DNA of 64,000 nt from a virus. Positions within the stretch are counted from its first letter, which is position 1, and each line of letters starts with the position of its first letter. Position numbers and translations under genes: made by a program. The stretch is taken from IMG/VR virus record IMGVR_UViG_3300031707_000001, positions 62,001 through 126,000 of that record. The stretch is one strand, 5' to 3'. Positions 20,126 through 29,643 of the stretch are shown piece by piece. The notes below the pieces were generated by a model. The model was given only the letters and a program-made list of their open reading frames with translations, made no database searches and was not told the origin of the DNA.

Positions 20126-20160
20126 TTGACATACCTGGACGTATTAGGGTAACTTATACT
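20126..20160 (+). promoter_or_regulatory. Candidate promoter for the head-gene block
   Basis: A perfect TTGACA (20126-20131) is followed by TAACTT at 18 bp or TATACT at 23 bp, so the -10 assignment is open. GCTGTAG follows. It is the only clear promoter-like site before the gene at 20197. Confidence 0.35.
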
Positions 20161-20196
20161 GTGCTGTAGAGTAACTATTAAACAAGGAGCTTTGCC

Positions 20197-20652
20197 ATGG
20201 AACTCATTCCTGCATCGGTCGATGAGATTGCTGTATTCAAACTTTCCGCCGTTGAAACCTACAAGAAGGCTGGTGTGGATCCCAAGAAAGCAGCTGCTCT
20301 GTTCGAGAAGACAATGGGCAAGCTGGCTGGGGAGCTTGGGTTGGTTACAGAAAAGAAAGCTATCGATCTTGCTCCGGTAGCATCTATAGCAGACGACGTA
20401 GCTACGCTTATTGCAACTCAGATGGGTAAGACCAGAAAGCAGGCCAAGGACAAAGTAGGCGGTCTTGCAGCTAAGATTGCTGAAGTAATCGCATCCAAGC
20501 GGGCCCAGGCCGCAACACCTCCGCAGCCGCCTACCGGGATTACAGCACCATCACAACAACCCATATCCAAACAAAATGTAATGGGCGGCACGGGCATCAC
20601 TGCACCTGCAGCTCCAAAGGCGCCAGCAGCTGCAATGCCCAAGCAGCAGTAA
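20197..20652 (+). CDS. Probable virion-associated protein, helical with Pro/Ala tail
   Basis: 151 residues after AAGGAG. The N-terminal part has TYKKAGVDPKKAAALFEKTM, a weak form of the GVDPE motif seen in many genes of the head block. From residue 105 on it is a low-complexity Pro/Ala/Gln tail. It is the first gene of the structural operon. Role unknown. Confidence 0.55.
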   Translation: MELIPASVDEIAVFKLSAVETYKKAGVDPKKAAALFEKTMGKLAGELGLVTEKKAIDLAPVASIADDVATLIATQMGKTRKQAKDKVGGLAAKIAEVIASKRAQAATPPQPPTGITAPSQQPISKQNVMGGTGITAPAAPKAPAAAMPKQQ

Positions 20653-20686
20653 CCGAATACAAACAACGAACAACGCAGAGGACGGT

Positions 20687-21202
20687 ATGCGAATAACAAA
20701 CATCCTACCGTGTCCTTCGTACCTTTCCTATGCAGGAACAGGTCCTGGAGGGCGCACACTAAATCCTGGAGAGGCTAGTCCTGTACTTCCGTTCAAAACA
20801 CTGTTAGTGGATCAGCTTTGGAAAGATCTACACAGCGACAAGATCCGGATTCGTCTGGACAAGGGCGACAAGGATTTTATATCGGATATGACAGCCGAGG
20901 ACATTCGTCCTATTGTTGTGAAGAAGATCCCTGTTCCTCCACCCAAGCCAAAGCCACTACCTCGTCCGTCTAATCCGGCGCCGAAAGCTGCTCAGCCTAA
21001 GAATCAAGCAATCAAGAAAGCGTACAAGCCTATTGATGCTATTACAGCCGAAAAGATCAGAAGTGGAGAAGTAAGCATAAAGGATTTGCAGATGCAGAAC
21101 GTTATCAATACCACACCGACGACATCGAGCATACCGTTGACTGATCCTGCGCAGAAAGCTACGCTTAAGGAAATACAAGCGCATATGCACGGGAGCATAT
21201 AA
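20687..21202 (+). CDS. Hypothetical head-block protein
   Basis: 171 residues. The N-terminal half reads as a small beta-rich domain (ITNILPCPSYLSYAGTGPGG). A Pro/Lys-rich linker (KKIPVPPPKPKPLPRP) and a helical tail follow. The next start overlaps the stop (TAATG). Confidence 0.55.
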   Translation: MRITNILPCPSYLSYAGTGPGGRTLNPGEASPVLPFKTLLVDQLWKDLHSDKIRIRLDKGDKDFISDMTAEDIRPIVVKKIPVPPPKPKPLPRPSNPAPKAAQPKNQAIKKAYKPIDAITAEKIRSGEVSIKDLQMQNVINTTPTTSSIPLTDPAQKATLKEIQAHMHGSI

Positions 21203-21966
21203 TGCCAAAAGTAAAAGCATTCAGATCTGGATACGCCAAAGATGTCATGCCCAGTCGTGTGGAAGCGGAAGAGCAGGCCGGGCTGGCGGTGCCTGTGGCA
21301 TCCGAAAACGGAGCACAGGCGGGGATAGTATCCCCAACCCTGAGAATATACGGTAAAGCGAACTACAAAGCTGTAACTCTAAGAGAAGCGGAGATGAATA
21401 TGGCAAAACGAACACGAGGCGAAATGCCCCCAATCAAGGGTGGCTTGGATGACGACGATACTATGAAGTTCCCCGAGAGCAAGCGGGGTCAGAATAAAAT
21501 AACAGTGGGCAGGCCTGGGTTTGATCCATTGGGGGAAGTACCTGACCCTCAGCCTGGCGACCTGACAGCTGAGGAGCAAGCATTGGGTAGGGAACAACAG
21601 ATGGTGGTAGGCAGGGTTGTGCCTTTGGTGCAGGATCCTGGTGTGGTTACGTCTGCAGGTCCGCTTCAGACGTTTGTGACGGAAACACCTGAGCAGATCT
21701 ACCTGAGGCAGCGTGGCAGGGTTACGCTTGAGATGAATGATGGAACCATGTCCGTGGCTTGTATTGATGTGAAAGAGTCGCAGTATGGAATCACAATCTT
21801 ATTGCCATTGGCTACTGAAGGTGCTACATTTATTCCCAAGCCTGGGTCCGAGATTACAGTGGCCAGCGGATCAAATCGCTGGAAATGTTACTTCCCCGGC
21901 ACGTACTTCGAACTACCCGAACTATCACTGATTGGTCTGGTATTCGTAAAGGCCGAGGAGAAGTAA
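21202..21966 (+). CDS. Hypothetical head-block protein
   Basis: 254 residues. The first 130 residues are charged and low in order. The C-terminal third (IYLRQRGRVTLEMNDGTMSV onward, ending WKCYFPGTYFELPELSLIGL) is beta-rich and could be a small barrel. Its position upstream of the portal suggests a head or packaging role, but no terminase motif is present. Confidence 0.55.
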   Translation: MPKVKAFRSGYAKDVMPSRVEAEEQAGLAVPVASENGAQAGIVSPTLRIYGKANYKAVTLREAEMNMAKRTRGEMPPIKGGLDDDDTMKFPESKRGQNKITVGRPGFDPLGEVPDPQPGDLTAEEQALGREQQMVVGRVVPLVQDPGVVTSAGPLQTFVTETPEQIYLRQRGRVTLEMNDGTMSVACIDVKESQYGITILLPLATEGATFIPKPGSEITVASGSNRWKCYFPGTYFELPELSLIGLVFVKAEEK

Positions 21967-21968
21967 CT

Positions 21969-22166
21969 ATGGCTATACAAGATGACATCAGGTTTCTTGC
22001 CAAGGAACATGGCGCCGACAATCTCACCGACGAACAGGTGACAGAACTACAAAAGAAGCTCGGCTGTGCTATAATTGACCAGTGGCTTGACAACTCACAG
22101 TTGTCAAGTATGCCTCCAATTCAAACTCCGGAGAATTCCCATGATGGAAAAGCGAAACGTGGTTGA
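21969..22166 (+). CDS. Small hypothetical protein
   Basis: 65 residues from ATG 21969, two bases after the previous stop. It has an acidic helical region (GADNLTDEQVTELQKKLG). It overlaps the next gene by 26 bases. Confidence 0.5.
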   Translation: MAIQDDIRFLAKEHGADNLTDEQVTELQKKLGCAIIDQWLDNSQLSSMPPIQTPENSHDGKAKRG

Positions 22167-22311
22167 AGAACTTCGAACGCCCAAACAAGAACTGGAACGC
22201 CCTGATGAAGACTGGGACAAGCAGGCTGCTGACAAGTTTGTTCCCGTGATCAAGGTTGAGCCCAAACCAGTCGTACCTGAAACTCCGAAGGGAAGCGTGA
22301 CAAATGGGTGA
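22141..22311 (+). CDS. Small acidic hypothetical protein
   Basis: 56 residues from ATG 22141, chosen because GGAG lies seven bases upstream. Highly charged, with a Pro-rich end. It overlaps the portal start by eight bases, so the two are probably translated together. Confidence 0.5.
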   Translation: MMEKRNVVEELRTPKQELERPDEDWDKQAADKFVPVIKVEPKPVVPETPKGSVTNG

Positions 22312-24295
22312 TTCACAAAGTCTATTTCCTTTTCCATATGAAGCTCCATCGGGTAGTCGCTCAGGGGCAAACAAATACCCCGATCCCTTTTGCGACATTG
22401 CCAGCACGTACGTTCCCCGGGACCTGAACATCATCTTTGAATGGATGGAGTATTTGTATCTGACCATGGGTACCTTCCGCACGGCCGCTCGCCGTGTAGT
22501 CCGCTATTTCCTTACCGAGATAGTTCTGGAAGGAGAATCAGATGCAGAACGTGATAAGTACGAAAAGTTCCTTCACGACGACTTAAACCTCATGAACAGT
22601 CTTGCCAATATTGGCGACGACTACATGGTTTATGGCAACGTATTTGTATCCATTTACTTTCCCTTTGATCGTTGGCTGATCTGTCCGCATTGCGGCATGG
22701 AATACCACTGCAAGACAGTAGACTACAAGTTCAACCTGGCCGACGGCAAGTTCAGCGGTAACTGTATCAAGTGTCACAAGGAACAGGTAGAATTCAAGCG
22801 TGAGGATCGCCGCTCACCCGATCGCAGCCGTGTACGTATCATTCGTTGGAACCCAAAGTTTATGCGTCTGCGTCATCATCCGATCAGCGGCAAGATCGAC
22901 TACTTCCTGGAAATGGAGCCGCTGTTCGTCAACCGCTTGCGTGCCGGCGAGAAGTTCTACATCGACGAGACACCGTGGTCCATGATCGAAGCCTGTCGCA
23001 CCAGCGCCAAGGATGCAGGCCGTGTACTGTTCAAGTTCCGAGACGATGCCATATTCCACTTCCGTGATGCTACCCTGTCTGGTATGGCGCCTACAGGCCC
23101 TCGTGGATGGGCTATTCCGCCTATGATGCCCAACTTCCGCTTGGCCTACTACATTCAATTGTTGCGCCGGTACGATGAAGCTATTGCATTGGACTTCATC
23201 ATGCCGTTCCGTGTGATCTACCCTGATCTGAACAAGGACAAGCAGGGAAGCGATCCGCTATCACTTATGAGCATGGGCAACTTCATTGGCCACATGACTC
23301 AGATGATCGAGAACAAGCGGCGCAACATTACGGATATTCAGATTGCGCCGTTTCCTATTGGCTACCAGATGTTGGGCGGCGAAGCCAAGGAGTTGGCGCC
23401 CAAGGATAGCATTGCCCAGGCTATTGACGAGCTTCTTAATGCCATGGGTTTCCCGGCTGAACTGTACCGGGGCAGCTTGTCCATACAGGCATTTCCAGTT
23501 GCGCTTCGACTGTTTGAAAAGAGCTGGGGCGCACTGGTGGATGGCATGAACGACTTCGTACGGTGGCTGCTTGAGCGTTTGTCCAGACACTTCATGTGGG
23601 GTCCGGTCACCGGGGAACTGCGCAGCGTAACGCTGGCAGATGACATTGAACGTAAGGCATTGGCTTTGCAGGCAGCAGCAGGAATGGATATCTCCAAGGC
23701 CACGGCTTACCGTCCGTTGGGTATCGACTATCTGGAAGAGCAGCGGCGTGTGGTCGAAGAGCAGGAAGAGATCATGAAGCTCCAGCAGGAAGCTATGGAG
23801 CGTCAACAGGCATCGCAGGGAGCGCCTCCAGGCGGTGGTGGCGGTGGACAGCCAGACCAAAGCGGTGGTGGTGGTGCTACTACGCAGCCTGGTGCAACTC
23901 CTGGCGACGTATACGAGCAGGGCAAGGCATTGGCACAGCAGCTATTGCTGCAGACTCCGCCTACAGCCCGTCGTGGCCAGTTGGTACAGATCAAGCATAC
24001 AAACCCAACGCTGCATGCTATCGTGTTGCAGGAGATGAACAACATGCGTCAGCAGTTTGCTTCCCAAGGACAGCAGGCCATGATGCAGCAAGCCGGTGCC
24101 AAGATGGCATCAGCCATAGACAAGCAGCTTGACAAGGTGCCTAGCCCATTCCTGATTGGCATATTGATTAGTGATCAGATATGCGATTATACCCGTAAGG
24201 ATTTGTCGAAGATAGCCATGGACGTAAAATATGGGGTGCCGTATGCCAAGGAAGCATTCCACTTCATATTCGAAAAAGTGAGAGGGCTGACGTGA
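22304..24295 (+). CDS. Portal protein (putative) with a zinc-ribbon insert
   Basis: 663 residues. The opening DIASTYVPRDLNIIFEWMEY, the alpha/beta middle with YFLEMEPLFVNRL, and PIGYQMLGGEAKELAPKDSI followed by AMGFPAELYRGSL fit phage portals: a wing, a stem and a clip with long helices, then a Gln/Gly-rich C-terminus. A four-Cys zinc ribbon (CPHCGMEYHC and CIKCHKE, residues about 126-170) is inserted in the first third, which is unusual. Size and place at the head of the morphogenesis genes agree. Portals form the 12-subunit DNA entry ring. Confidence 0.75.
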   Translation: MGDSQSLFPFPYEAPSGSRSGANKYPDPFCDIASTYVPRDLNIIFEWMEYLYLTMGTFRTAARRVVRYFLTEIVLEGESDAERDKYEKFLHDDLNLMNSLANIGDDYMVYGNVFVSIYFPFDRWLICPHCGMEYHCKTVDYKFNLADGKFSGNCIKCHKEQVEFKREDRRSPDRSRVRIIRWNPKFMRLRHHPISGKIDYFLEMEPLFVNRLRAGEKFYIDETPWSMIEACRTSAKDAGRVLFKFRDDAIFHFRDATLSGMAPTGPRGWAIPPMMPNFRLAYYIQLLRRYDEAIALDFIMPFRVIYPDLNKDKQGSDPLSLMSMGNFIGHMTQMIENKRRNITDIQIAPFPIGYQMLGGEAKELAPKDSIAQAIDELLNAMGFPAELYRGSLSIQAFPVALRLFEKSWGALVDGMNDFVRWLLERLSRHFMWGPVTGELRSVTLADDIERKALALQAAAGMDISKATAYRPLGIDYLEEQRRVVEEQEEIMKLQQEAMERQQASQGAPPGGGGGGQPDQSGGGGATTQPGATPGDVYEQGKALAQQLLLQTPPTARRGQLVQIKHTNPTLHAIVLQEMNNMRQQFASQGQQAMMQQAGAKMASAIDKQLDKVPSPFLIGILISDQICDYTRKDLSKIAMDVKYGVPYAKEAFHFIFEKVRGLT

Positions 24296-25002
24296 ACAAA
24301 ATAGCAAGTTTTCGTTTAGATGCAGATTCTGCCTTGGTAAAGCTGTTAGACCAATTTTCGGCGAATCGGGCAGCGGCAAAAGCAAAGTCTGTCTATGACA
24401 ATGTAATGAAAGCTAAGGCTGTTCAAGACGCTGCAAGACAAGCTAAGGCCATTGAATCATCAGCAAAATCTAGAGTTGCAATGATAGCTCGGGCTATTCG
24501 AGAGGCCAACGAAAAGCTTCATCCTCAGGGAAATATCGGTTCTCAGGAATTAACTAAAGCGGTACCTGCAGTGCTTCCTTCAGAGAGTTTAGAAAAAGAG
24601 CGTATTGCTGCATTGCGTCGGGCTTATGCTGCCAAGACTCCAAGGAAGGAATTCAAACCTATTCCGACAACGTATCCGGTGAATCATGTTGTGGATACTT
24701 TCAAGCATATTGTAGGTACGCCACCGACTCCCACCGTACAGTTACCACCGGGAAAGAAGCCGCCGTTGGGTGATCTGCAAAGTTTGTTGATTACACCTAA
24801 GCAGGGAAGTGTAACACCTTACGAACAAGGTTTCATTACTAAAACGGCTGCGCTTCCACCTGAGGTTCGCTCAAGGCTGATGGTTTGGTTGCGTAAGATG
24901 TTTGGAATGGATAATACATCGCAGGCGCCCGGGGCTACACCTTTGGGATTGCCTGACGTTTCATCCGGATACGATCGTGTGTCGGCTATGCCTGTAAAAT
25001 AA
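24292..25002 (+). CDS. Probable virion protein with a GFI motif
   Basis: 236 residues from GTG 24292, overlapping the portal stop. It is Ala/Lys-rich and helical at the start (ANRAAAKAKSVYDNVMKAKA). Near residue 180 it has YEQGFITKTAALPPEV, one form of the motif shared by proteins of this block. Function unknown. Confidence 0.55.
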   Translation: MNKIASFRLDADSALVKLLDQFSANRAAAKAKSVYDNVMKAKAVQDAARQAKAIESSAKSRVAMIARAIREANEKLHPQGNIGSQELTKAVPAVLPSESLEKERIAALRRAYAAKTPRKEFKPIPTTYPVNHVVDTFKHIVGTPPTPTVQLPPGKKPPLGDLQSLLITPKQGSVTPYEQGFITKTAALPPEVRSRLMVWLRKMFGMDNTSQAPGATPLGLPDVSSGYDRVSAMPVK

Positions 25003-25012
25003 GGAGCTTACC

Positions 25013-25456
25013 ATGATAATGGTTCTTGGACAGAATCCGCTAGGACATGTGATCCACATGATATCTGGGCCTGAAACTGATTTGTTCCAGGACATCCATG
25101 GAGCAAAGATAATGGATCTGACGGAGCTTATCAAAAGCTTTCAATTAGCAGATCATCTGTTTATGAGCTATACTCGATGCAAGTCTGAGCCTATGACAGA
25201 GGCCATGCTCAAGGCAGCCAACATTCCATACACAAGTTCTTTCAGCGGTATATCTGAAGCTATGCAGGTTGTCGGTGAGCAAAAGAAAGCAGAATCCAAA
25301 ATAGTTCACGAGACAAAGAGTAAGACCAAGTGCCAATACTGCAGTCGTGAAATTGAACTGTTGCCCGTACCGGGATTCAAGATTTGTGCCGTGTGCGCAC
25401 AGATAGAATTGGGACAACTGAAGACCAAGAAAGTAAAGGATACTTCGCATGCATAA
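25013..25456 (+). CDS. Hypothetical protein with C-terminal zinc ribbon
   Basis: 147 residues after AAGGAG. CQYCSREIELLPVPGFKICA followed by VC (residues about 104-125) gives a CxxC-CxxC ribbon. The N-terminal 90 residues show no motif. It overlaps the next gene by eight bases. Confidence 0.55.
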   Translation: MIMVLGQNPLGHVIHMISGPETDLFQDIHGAKIMDLTELIKSFQLADHLFMSYTRCKSEPMTEAMLKAANIPYTSSFSGISEAMQVVGEQKKAESKIVHETKSKTKCQYCSREIELLPVPGFKICAVCAQIELGQLKTKKVKDTSHA

Positions 25457-26747
25457 GCAGGGACAGTATGCTCCGGTACCGCTACCACCCAACCCATTGA
25501 CCAATACTAATCCATTAACTACAGGGTTGCAGGTTGGAGCATTGGGTGCTGCGGCCGGTATGGGTTGGGCTGCCATCCATCGCTCTATTCGAATGAATGC
25601 AGGTAACAATACACCTGTTGCTGTGGTAAAACCACTTATCGTAGGTGCTTTAATAGGATCAGCACTTGGCACAGCTGCAGGGATGGCGGGAAGTGGACGA
25701 ATCGGACCTACGAGGGAACCAACTTGGGAAGGCGTGGAAGAAGACATCATGAACAAAGCATCCAAATACTCCGGACTGAATACTATCGTTGAGAAGCGGG
25801 CAATGACCAAATATGGACTGGGGCCAATCGGTACAGCAGCAGACATTGGAACGTACTTCATTCCCGGTGTAGGTCAAGCACGTATGGGATGGGATGCCGT
25901 GCGTAGTTTTGGAGGATCTTTGGGTTCGTTGTTTAAGGGACAGTTTCGACAGGCAGGCGGCAAACTGCTATCTGGATTGGGTAGCACAGCCATGCTTGGT
26001 GCCTCATTGATTCCTGGTGGACAGCTGTTGACTGGTGCCGGTAAAGCATTGCGTGCAGGGAAAGCTGTAGCTGCAGCAGGCAAAGCAGCAAAACCAGCAT
26101 TTGGATTAGCGGAGCGCATGGGCCGAGTATTTGGTCCACGTGTAGGCGAAGGAGCCATAAGTGGAATGGAACAAGCCGGCGAAGGCATGAAGAATCTGTT
26201 AACCAAGGGGCAGCGCACAGCTGCGGGTTGGGGTTCCGTGCCATTAGCAGTTGGTGGATCTTTGGCTGAAGGATCGCCGACGCAGCAAATGTCTTCTGTG
26301 CCTGGTGCTATGACTCAGGCCCTTGCTTCAAACCGTTGGGGTAGGCGTCCAATACAAATGCCGGAAATGGAAATGCCTGAGATCTTTCGAAAGCGCTCCC
26401 AAGACTACTCTTCGCTGATGTATAACCCGGCGATTGGAAGCCGTACGCTTACGGATTTGTACATGGCCATTAGGGCTGATGCTGGGTTGGAGCCTATGGA
26501 CAAAGGCGAACTAGTAAACCAGATCAAGGCCATGACCGGATACGCCAACGAAAGTACTCCTTTGTCGGCCCTTATGATTAAGGGTCTTGGGGGCACGATT
26601 GGGTGGCTAATTTCAAAGTATTTTGGCATGGGGCCTGTTGGACAGGTTCTATCGGCAATTGGAGGATTCGGTTTGGGTACGGTGATAAATAACCAGTTGA
26701 ACAAGCCGCCTGATCAATACCCGGGTTATCGGACGTTTGGAAATTAA
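25449..26747 (+). CDS. Gly/Ala-rich protein with glycine-zipper segments, probable internal virion protein
   Basis: 432 residues. There are several hydrophobic glycine-zipper stretches: GALGAAAGMGWAA near residue 33, LIVGALIGSALGTAAGMAGS near 62, and GQVLSAIGGFGLGTVI near 400. Proteins with such segments that lie between portal and capsid genes are candidates for internal proteins ejected into the host envelope. No enzyme motif is visible. Its 3' end is covered on the other strand by the HNH gene. Confidence 0.55.
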   Translation: MHKQGQYAPVPLPPNPLTNTNPLTTGLQVGALGAAAGMGWAAIHRSIRMNAGNNTPVAVVKPLIVGALIGSALGTAAGMAGSGRIGPTREPTWEGVEEDIMNKASKYSGLNTIVEKRAMTKYGLGPIGTAADIGTYFIPGVGQARMGWDAVRSFGGSLGSLFKGQFRQAGGKLLSGLGSTAMLGASLIPGGQLLTGAGKALRAGKAVAAAGKAAKPAFGLAERMGRVFGPRVGEGAISGMEQAGEGMKNLLTKGQRTAAGWGSVPLAVGGSLAEGSPTQQMSSVPGAMTQALASNRWGRRPIQMPEMEMPEIFRKRSQDYSSLMYNPAIGSRTLTDLYMAIRADAGLEPMDKGELVNQIKAMTGYANESTPLSALMIKGLGGTIGWLISKYFGMGPVGQVLSAIGGFGLGTVINNQLNKPPDQYPGYRTFGN

Positions 26748-27327
26748 GATAGGTAAACGTACCATCTTTGGCCAATAGGTGTTCAATATCATGACAGTTG
26801 GGACATACTACTTCGATGTTGTTTGGATCACTGTTTGCGTGGTTATGATCTTTGTGGTGGCGTTTCAATATTTCCGGATATTTATTGAATCCACAGCGTT
26901 CGCATTTAAGCATTTTACTTCTAGGCATGACATCGGAAGGACGAATTGGTTTTGGGGGTTCGTGCGCCCAGCGATACTGATCTGCACAACGCCTAGAGCA
27001 AAATTGTCTAGTTGGTTTGTGGCTTCGATTTACAAACGATTTTTGACATTGAATGCAAATCCATATTTTTATGGGTTTTTTAGGTTTGCAGGCGCAGGCT
27101 CTAGAACAGAACTTGGAAGTTGGAAGTCGTCCAATGAAAATCTTTCCACAACGCAGGCATGCCTTTGGCTTACGAGGTTGTTTCCAACAACTAAAAGAAC
27201 AGTATTTGGAATGTTTTCTACCGATAAATTCAGATCCACACTTCAGGCATATTTTTACGTATTTAACTCGTGGTTTGGTTTTCGTGGTCATATTTGTAGA
27301 CTTGCTATTTGAAAGATGTTTGTGCAT
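26578..27327 (-). CDS. HNH homing-type endonuclease with zinc-finger repeats (copy 1)
   Basis: On the minus strand, against all neighbours. Four CxxC...CSxxC repeats (for example CLKCGSEF...CSFSC) precede the HNH core: CERCGFNKYPEILKRHHKDH, then NIEVVCPNCH. ATG 27327 is taken as the start, and 27291 is possible by comparison with copy 2. After HLLAKDG the C-terminus runs about 55 residues antisense into the end of the gene at 25449. This suggests that it inserted right after that gene and lost its own stop. It is a free-standing selfish nuclease. Neighbouring genes are intact, so there is no intron around it. Confidence 0.8.
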   Translation of the reverse strand: MHKHLSNSKSTNMTTKTKPRVKYVKICLKCGSEFIGRKHSKYCSFSCWKQPRKPKACLRCGKIFIGRLPTSKFCSRACACKPKKPIKIWICIQCQKSFVNRSHKPTRQFCSRRCADQYRWAHEPPKPIRPSDVMPRSKMLKCERCGFNKYPEILKRHHKDHNHANSDPNNIEVVCPNCHDIEHLLAKDGTFTYLNFQTSDNPGIDQAACSTGYLSPYPNRILQLPIEPVQQAPCQNTLKLATQSCPQDP

Positions 27328-27397
27328 ACTATGTATCAAGTTACCGTTAAAAGAGTAGTATATTTCTGTTGACTAGTAAAGATAAAAGGGCGTAGTT

Positions 27398-27787
27398 ATG
27401 CTACCGAACATGACAAACGAGGAAGCTTATATGCAGGGATTCAACCATCGGTGTGGTGGAATGGGCGTCGATCCACGTAAACTCCTGGCCAAGTACGGAG
27501 CCCTGGCGCCGATCGGAGATCCGGCACAGCAGCAGATAAGTGGAAATTCGTCGTTGTTGGCAGCCGGAGGTATTTCGAATGCCACACAGGAAGCTATGAA
27601 GCCCGAGCTGTTGAAGAAGCAGTTGCCTGAAATATATCCCCAAGTCAAGATGCCCAAGATTGCCGACCACATCGAGAAACTGAAGAGAGACAGGCTTCTC
27701 AAGGACAGAAAGCCGGAGAGTCAAACTCCTGCAAATTCTATTGCACGTAAATCAATTGGAATGGCCGCAGGGCCCTATGGAACGTAA
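27398..27787 (+). CDS. Head-block protein with GFN/GVDP motif
   Basis: 129 residues. EEAYMQGFNHRCGGMGVDPR at residues 7-26 is a clear copy of the recurrent motif. The rest is low in hydrophobic residues and probably extended. Function unknown. Confidence 0.55.
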   Translation: MLPNMTNEEAYMQGFNHRCGGMGVDPRKLLAKYGALAPIGDPAQQQISGNSSLLAAGGISNATQEAMKPELLKKQLPEIYPQVKMPKIADHIEKLKRDRLLKDRKPESQTPANSIARKSIGMAAGPYGT

Positions 27788-27796
27788 GGAGATACC

Positions 27797-28309
27797 ATGA
27801 TCAAGTTAGCACAGTTGGAAGCTGCGTTGTCGAAGGTTAAGGGCGAAGTTAAAATCAAGAAGAGTTCAGCCAACTCTTTTTACCTGCAAGGTTTCATCCA
27901 GAAGTGTGCTGAAGCAGGTATGGATGCGGGACAGATCAAGCAGGCACTCGTTGACAAATTGATTAATGCGGGCCGACAGGTGGGAAAATATTTTGGTGGT
28001 TTGAAACATCAGTTTCGAGCAGGCAGGGATTATAACAAACTTTGGGGTAAAGATACTTGGGGAAAACAAGGTCCTTTCCGACCAAAAGATTTACCGGATG
28101 TAGCATACGGAGCTGGACACAAATATGACCAAATGCTTCAGAGTCCTGTCGGACAAGCTGTTGGATCAGCAGCCCACGGAGTCAGAGAAAATATGTCCCC
28201 ACTGATCCAATGGATAAAGCAGCATCCTATCTATGCTGGAGGTGTTGGTGTAGGTACCGCTGGAGCCGGCGCTGGACTACAAGCAGGTATTGGTGAAATG
28301 GGGGAATAA
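27797..28309 (+). CDS. Head-block protein with GFI motif and C-terminal glycine zipper
   Basis: 170 residues. FYLQGFIQKCAEAGMDAGQI near residue 27 is the motif. The end (GGVGVGTAGAGAGLQAG) is a glycine-zipper helix. It may be one of several internal proteins. The stop overlaps the next start. Confidence 0.55.
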   Translation: MIKLAQLEAALSKVKGEVKIKKSSANSFYLQGFIQKCAEAGMDAGQIKQALVDKLINAGRQVGKYFGGLKHQFRAGRDYNKLWGKDTWGKQGPFRPKDLPDVAYGAGHKYDQMLQSPVGQAVGSAAHGVRENMSPLIQWIKQHPIYAGGVGVGTAGAGAGLQAGIGEMGE

Positions 28310-29634
28310 TGCCTCAGCCACCATCATATAGGAAAGCAGACGAACCCGGTAAGAACTGTGGTACGTGTAAGTACTTCTATCGGTTGGCCAACAATTGCCG
28401 CCGGTACAACTCTAAAGCGTTTGCCAGCATGGTATGCAGGACTTGGAAAGCAGGAATGCAGAAAGGTGCAGAGATGAAAGAATACTTTGAGACGTTGAGC
28501 AATACTGATCTTTCTTTCCAGGAAGGCTTCATTAAGGAATGCGTTGAGCGTGGAGTAGACCCGGAAGAGATGCTGAAAGTTGCACAGTTTTCTATAACAC
28601 CATCTCCAGGTTGGACGACACCCGTTGGTTCAAATCGAGGTGCTTTAGCTAATGCAGGAAGTGCATGGACAGCTCCTGGCCGAGCTTTAGGCCGTGGATT
28701 TCAAAGAATGAATCCACTCGGTTCGATGCGTTCTCAAGCAGCCGTTTATAACCAACCTATGCCTGGAGCAGGCTTTTCACAAGCAGCGGGATCAACAGCT
28801 GCAGGAACCAGTTCAGCTGATTTAAGAGGTATTCGGCGTAACGTTCAAGCAGGGAAGGCATCTCAGCTGGAACGTGGAATGTATTCTAATGTTCAACGTC
28901 AGGCTCCCGCAGTACCCGGCAAAGCAGCGCCAGCTCCAATTAACCCAACTAATCCACGAGGGGGTATGACTGCTCCAACTGCTGTTGCAGCAAAATCTTT
29001 GTCGCCTACAGCCATACCTGCACCAGCCGTGGCAAAGACGCCAGCTCCAGTTGTTGCTCCAACGCCAGCTGCAGTACCTACGGCACAAGCAGCGCCGGCA
29101 CAGCGAACTACAGGCGTATTCCAAGGTAATACTCCGTGGAGTCCTGGCCAATCGTTTACTCCGAAAAATTTGGGTACATCGCCAGCAGGTGGCGGCTACG
29201 CATATGGTACACGCCCAACTGCTGCACCGATGGCTGCACCACAACAACCTACCCAAACTCCTGCCGTTGCACAAGCAGCACAGCCAAAGCCAGGTCTGAC
29301 GTACCCGGCCGGCCATCTGGTCAATCAAGGAAAGAGTTTTCGTAAGCTGAGTCAGACCCTTGACGTAGACTATCTACGTAAGACGGCCGAGAAGCTTTGG
29401 GGAAAGAAAGCACAGGCTATTGATCCTATAAGAAATGGTGTATACGCAAACCCAAAGGCTATGGCAGTGTGGGGACAAGTGCCTCCGCAGGAACAGCAAA
29501 TGCAAAGCGCAAAGATGCCCGTAGAAGGAAAGCCCAATATGGTCGGTAGCGGAACAGCACCCGCACAGCAATTCAAAGCACAGCTTGCACAGGCAGGACA
29601 GAAGCCTACGCAACTTGACACCCCAACGTACTAA
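28309..29634 (+). CDS. Head-block protein: Cys cluster, GFI motif and Pro/Ala/Gln-rich rod
   Basis: 441 residues. CGTCKYFYRLANNCRRY with a later VCRTW (residues about 13-45) is a four-Cys cluster. LSFQEGFIKECVERGVDPEE near residue 66 is the recurrent motif. The remainder (residues about 110-440) is dominated by Ala, Pro, Gln and Thr and is probably extended or disordered. It may be an internal or fibre-like virion part. The function is not recognised. Confidence 0.55.
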   Translation: MPQPPSYRKADEPGKNCGTCKYFYRLANNCRRYNSKAFASMVCRTWKAGMQKGAEMKEYFETLSNTDLSFQEGFIKECVERGVDPEEMLKVAQFSITPSPGWTTPVGSNRGALANAGSAWTAPGRALGRGFQRMNPLGSMRSQAAVYNQPMPGAGFSQAAGSTAAGTSSADLRGIRRNVQAGKASQLERGMYSNVQRQAPAVPGKAAPAPINPTNPRGGMTAPTAVAAKSLSPTAIPAPAVAKTPAPVVAPTPAAVPTAQAAPAQRTTGVFQGNTPWSPGQSFTPKNLGTSPAGGGYAYGTRPTAAPMAAPQQPTQTPAVAQAAQPKPGLTYPAGHLVNQGKSFRKLSQTLDVDYLRKTAEKLWGKKAQAIDPIRNGVYANPKAMAVWGQVPPQEQQMQSAKMPVEGKPNMVGSGTAPAQQFKAQLAQAGQKPTQLDTPTY

Positions 29635-29643
29635 GGAGACAGC

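Noticed and set aside
26578-27327. HNH genes as parts of group I introns
   Set aside because: Genes on both sides are complete and no split gene joins across the insertions. They are free-standing.
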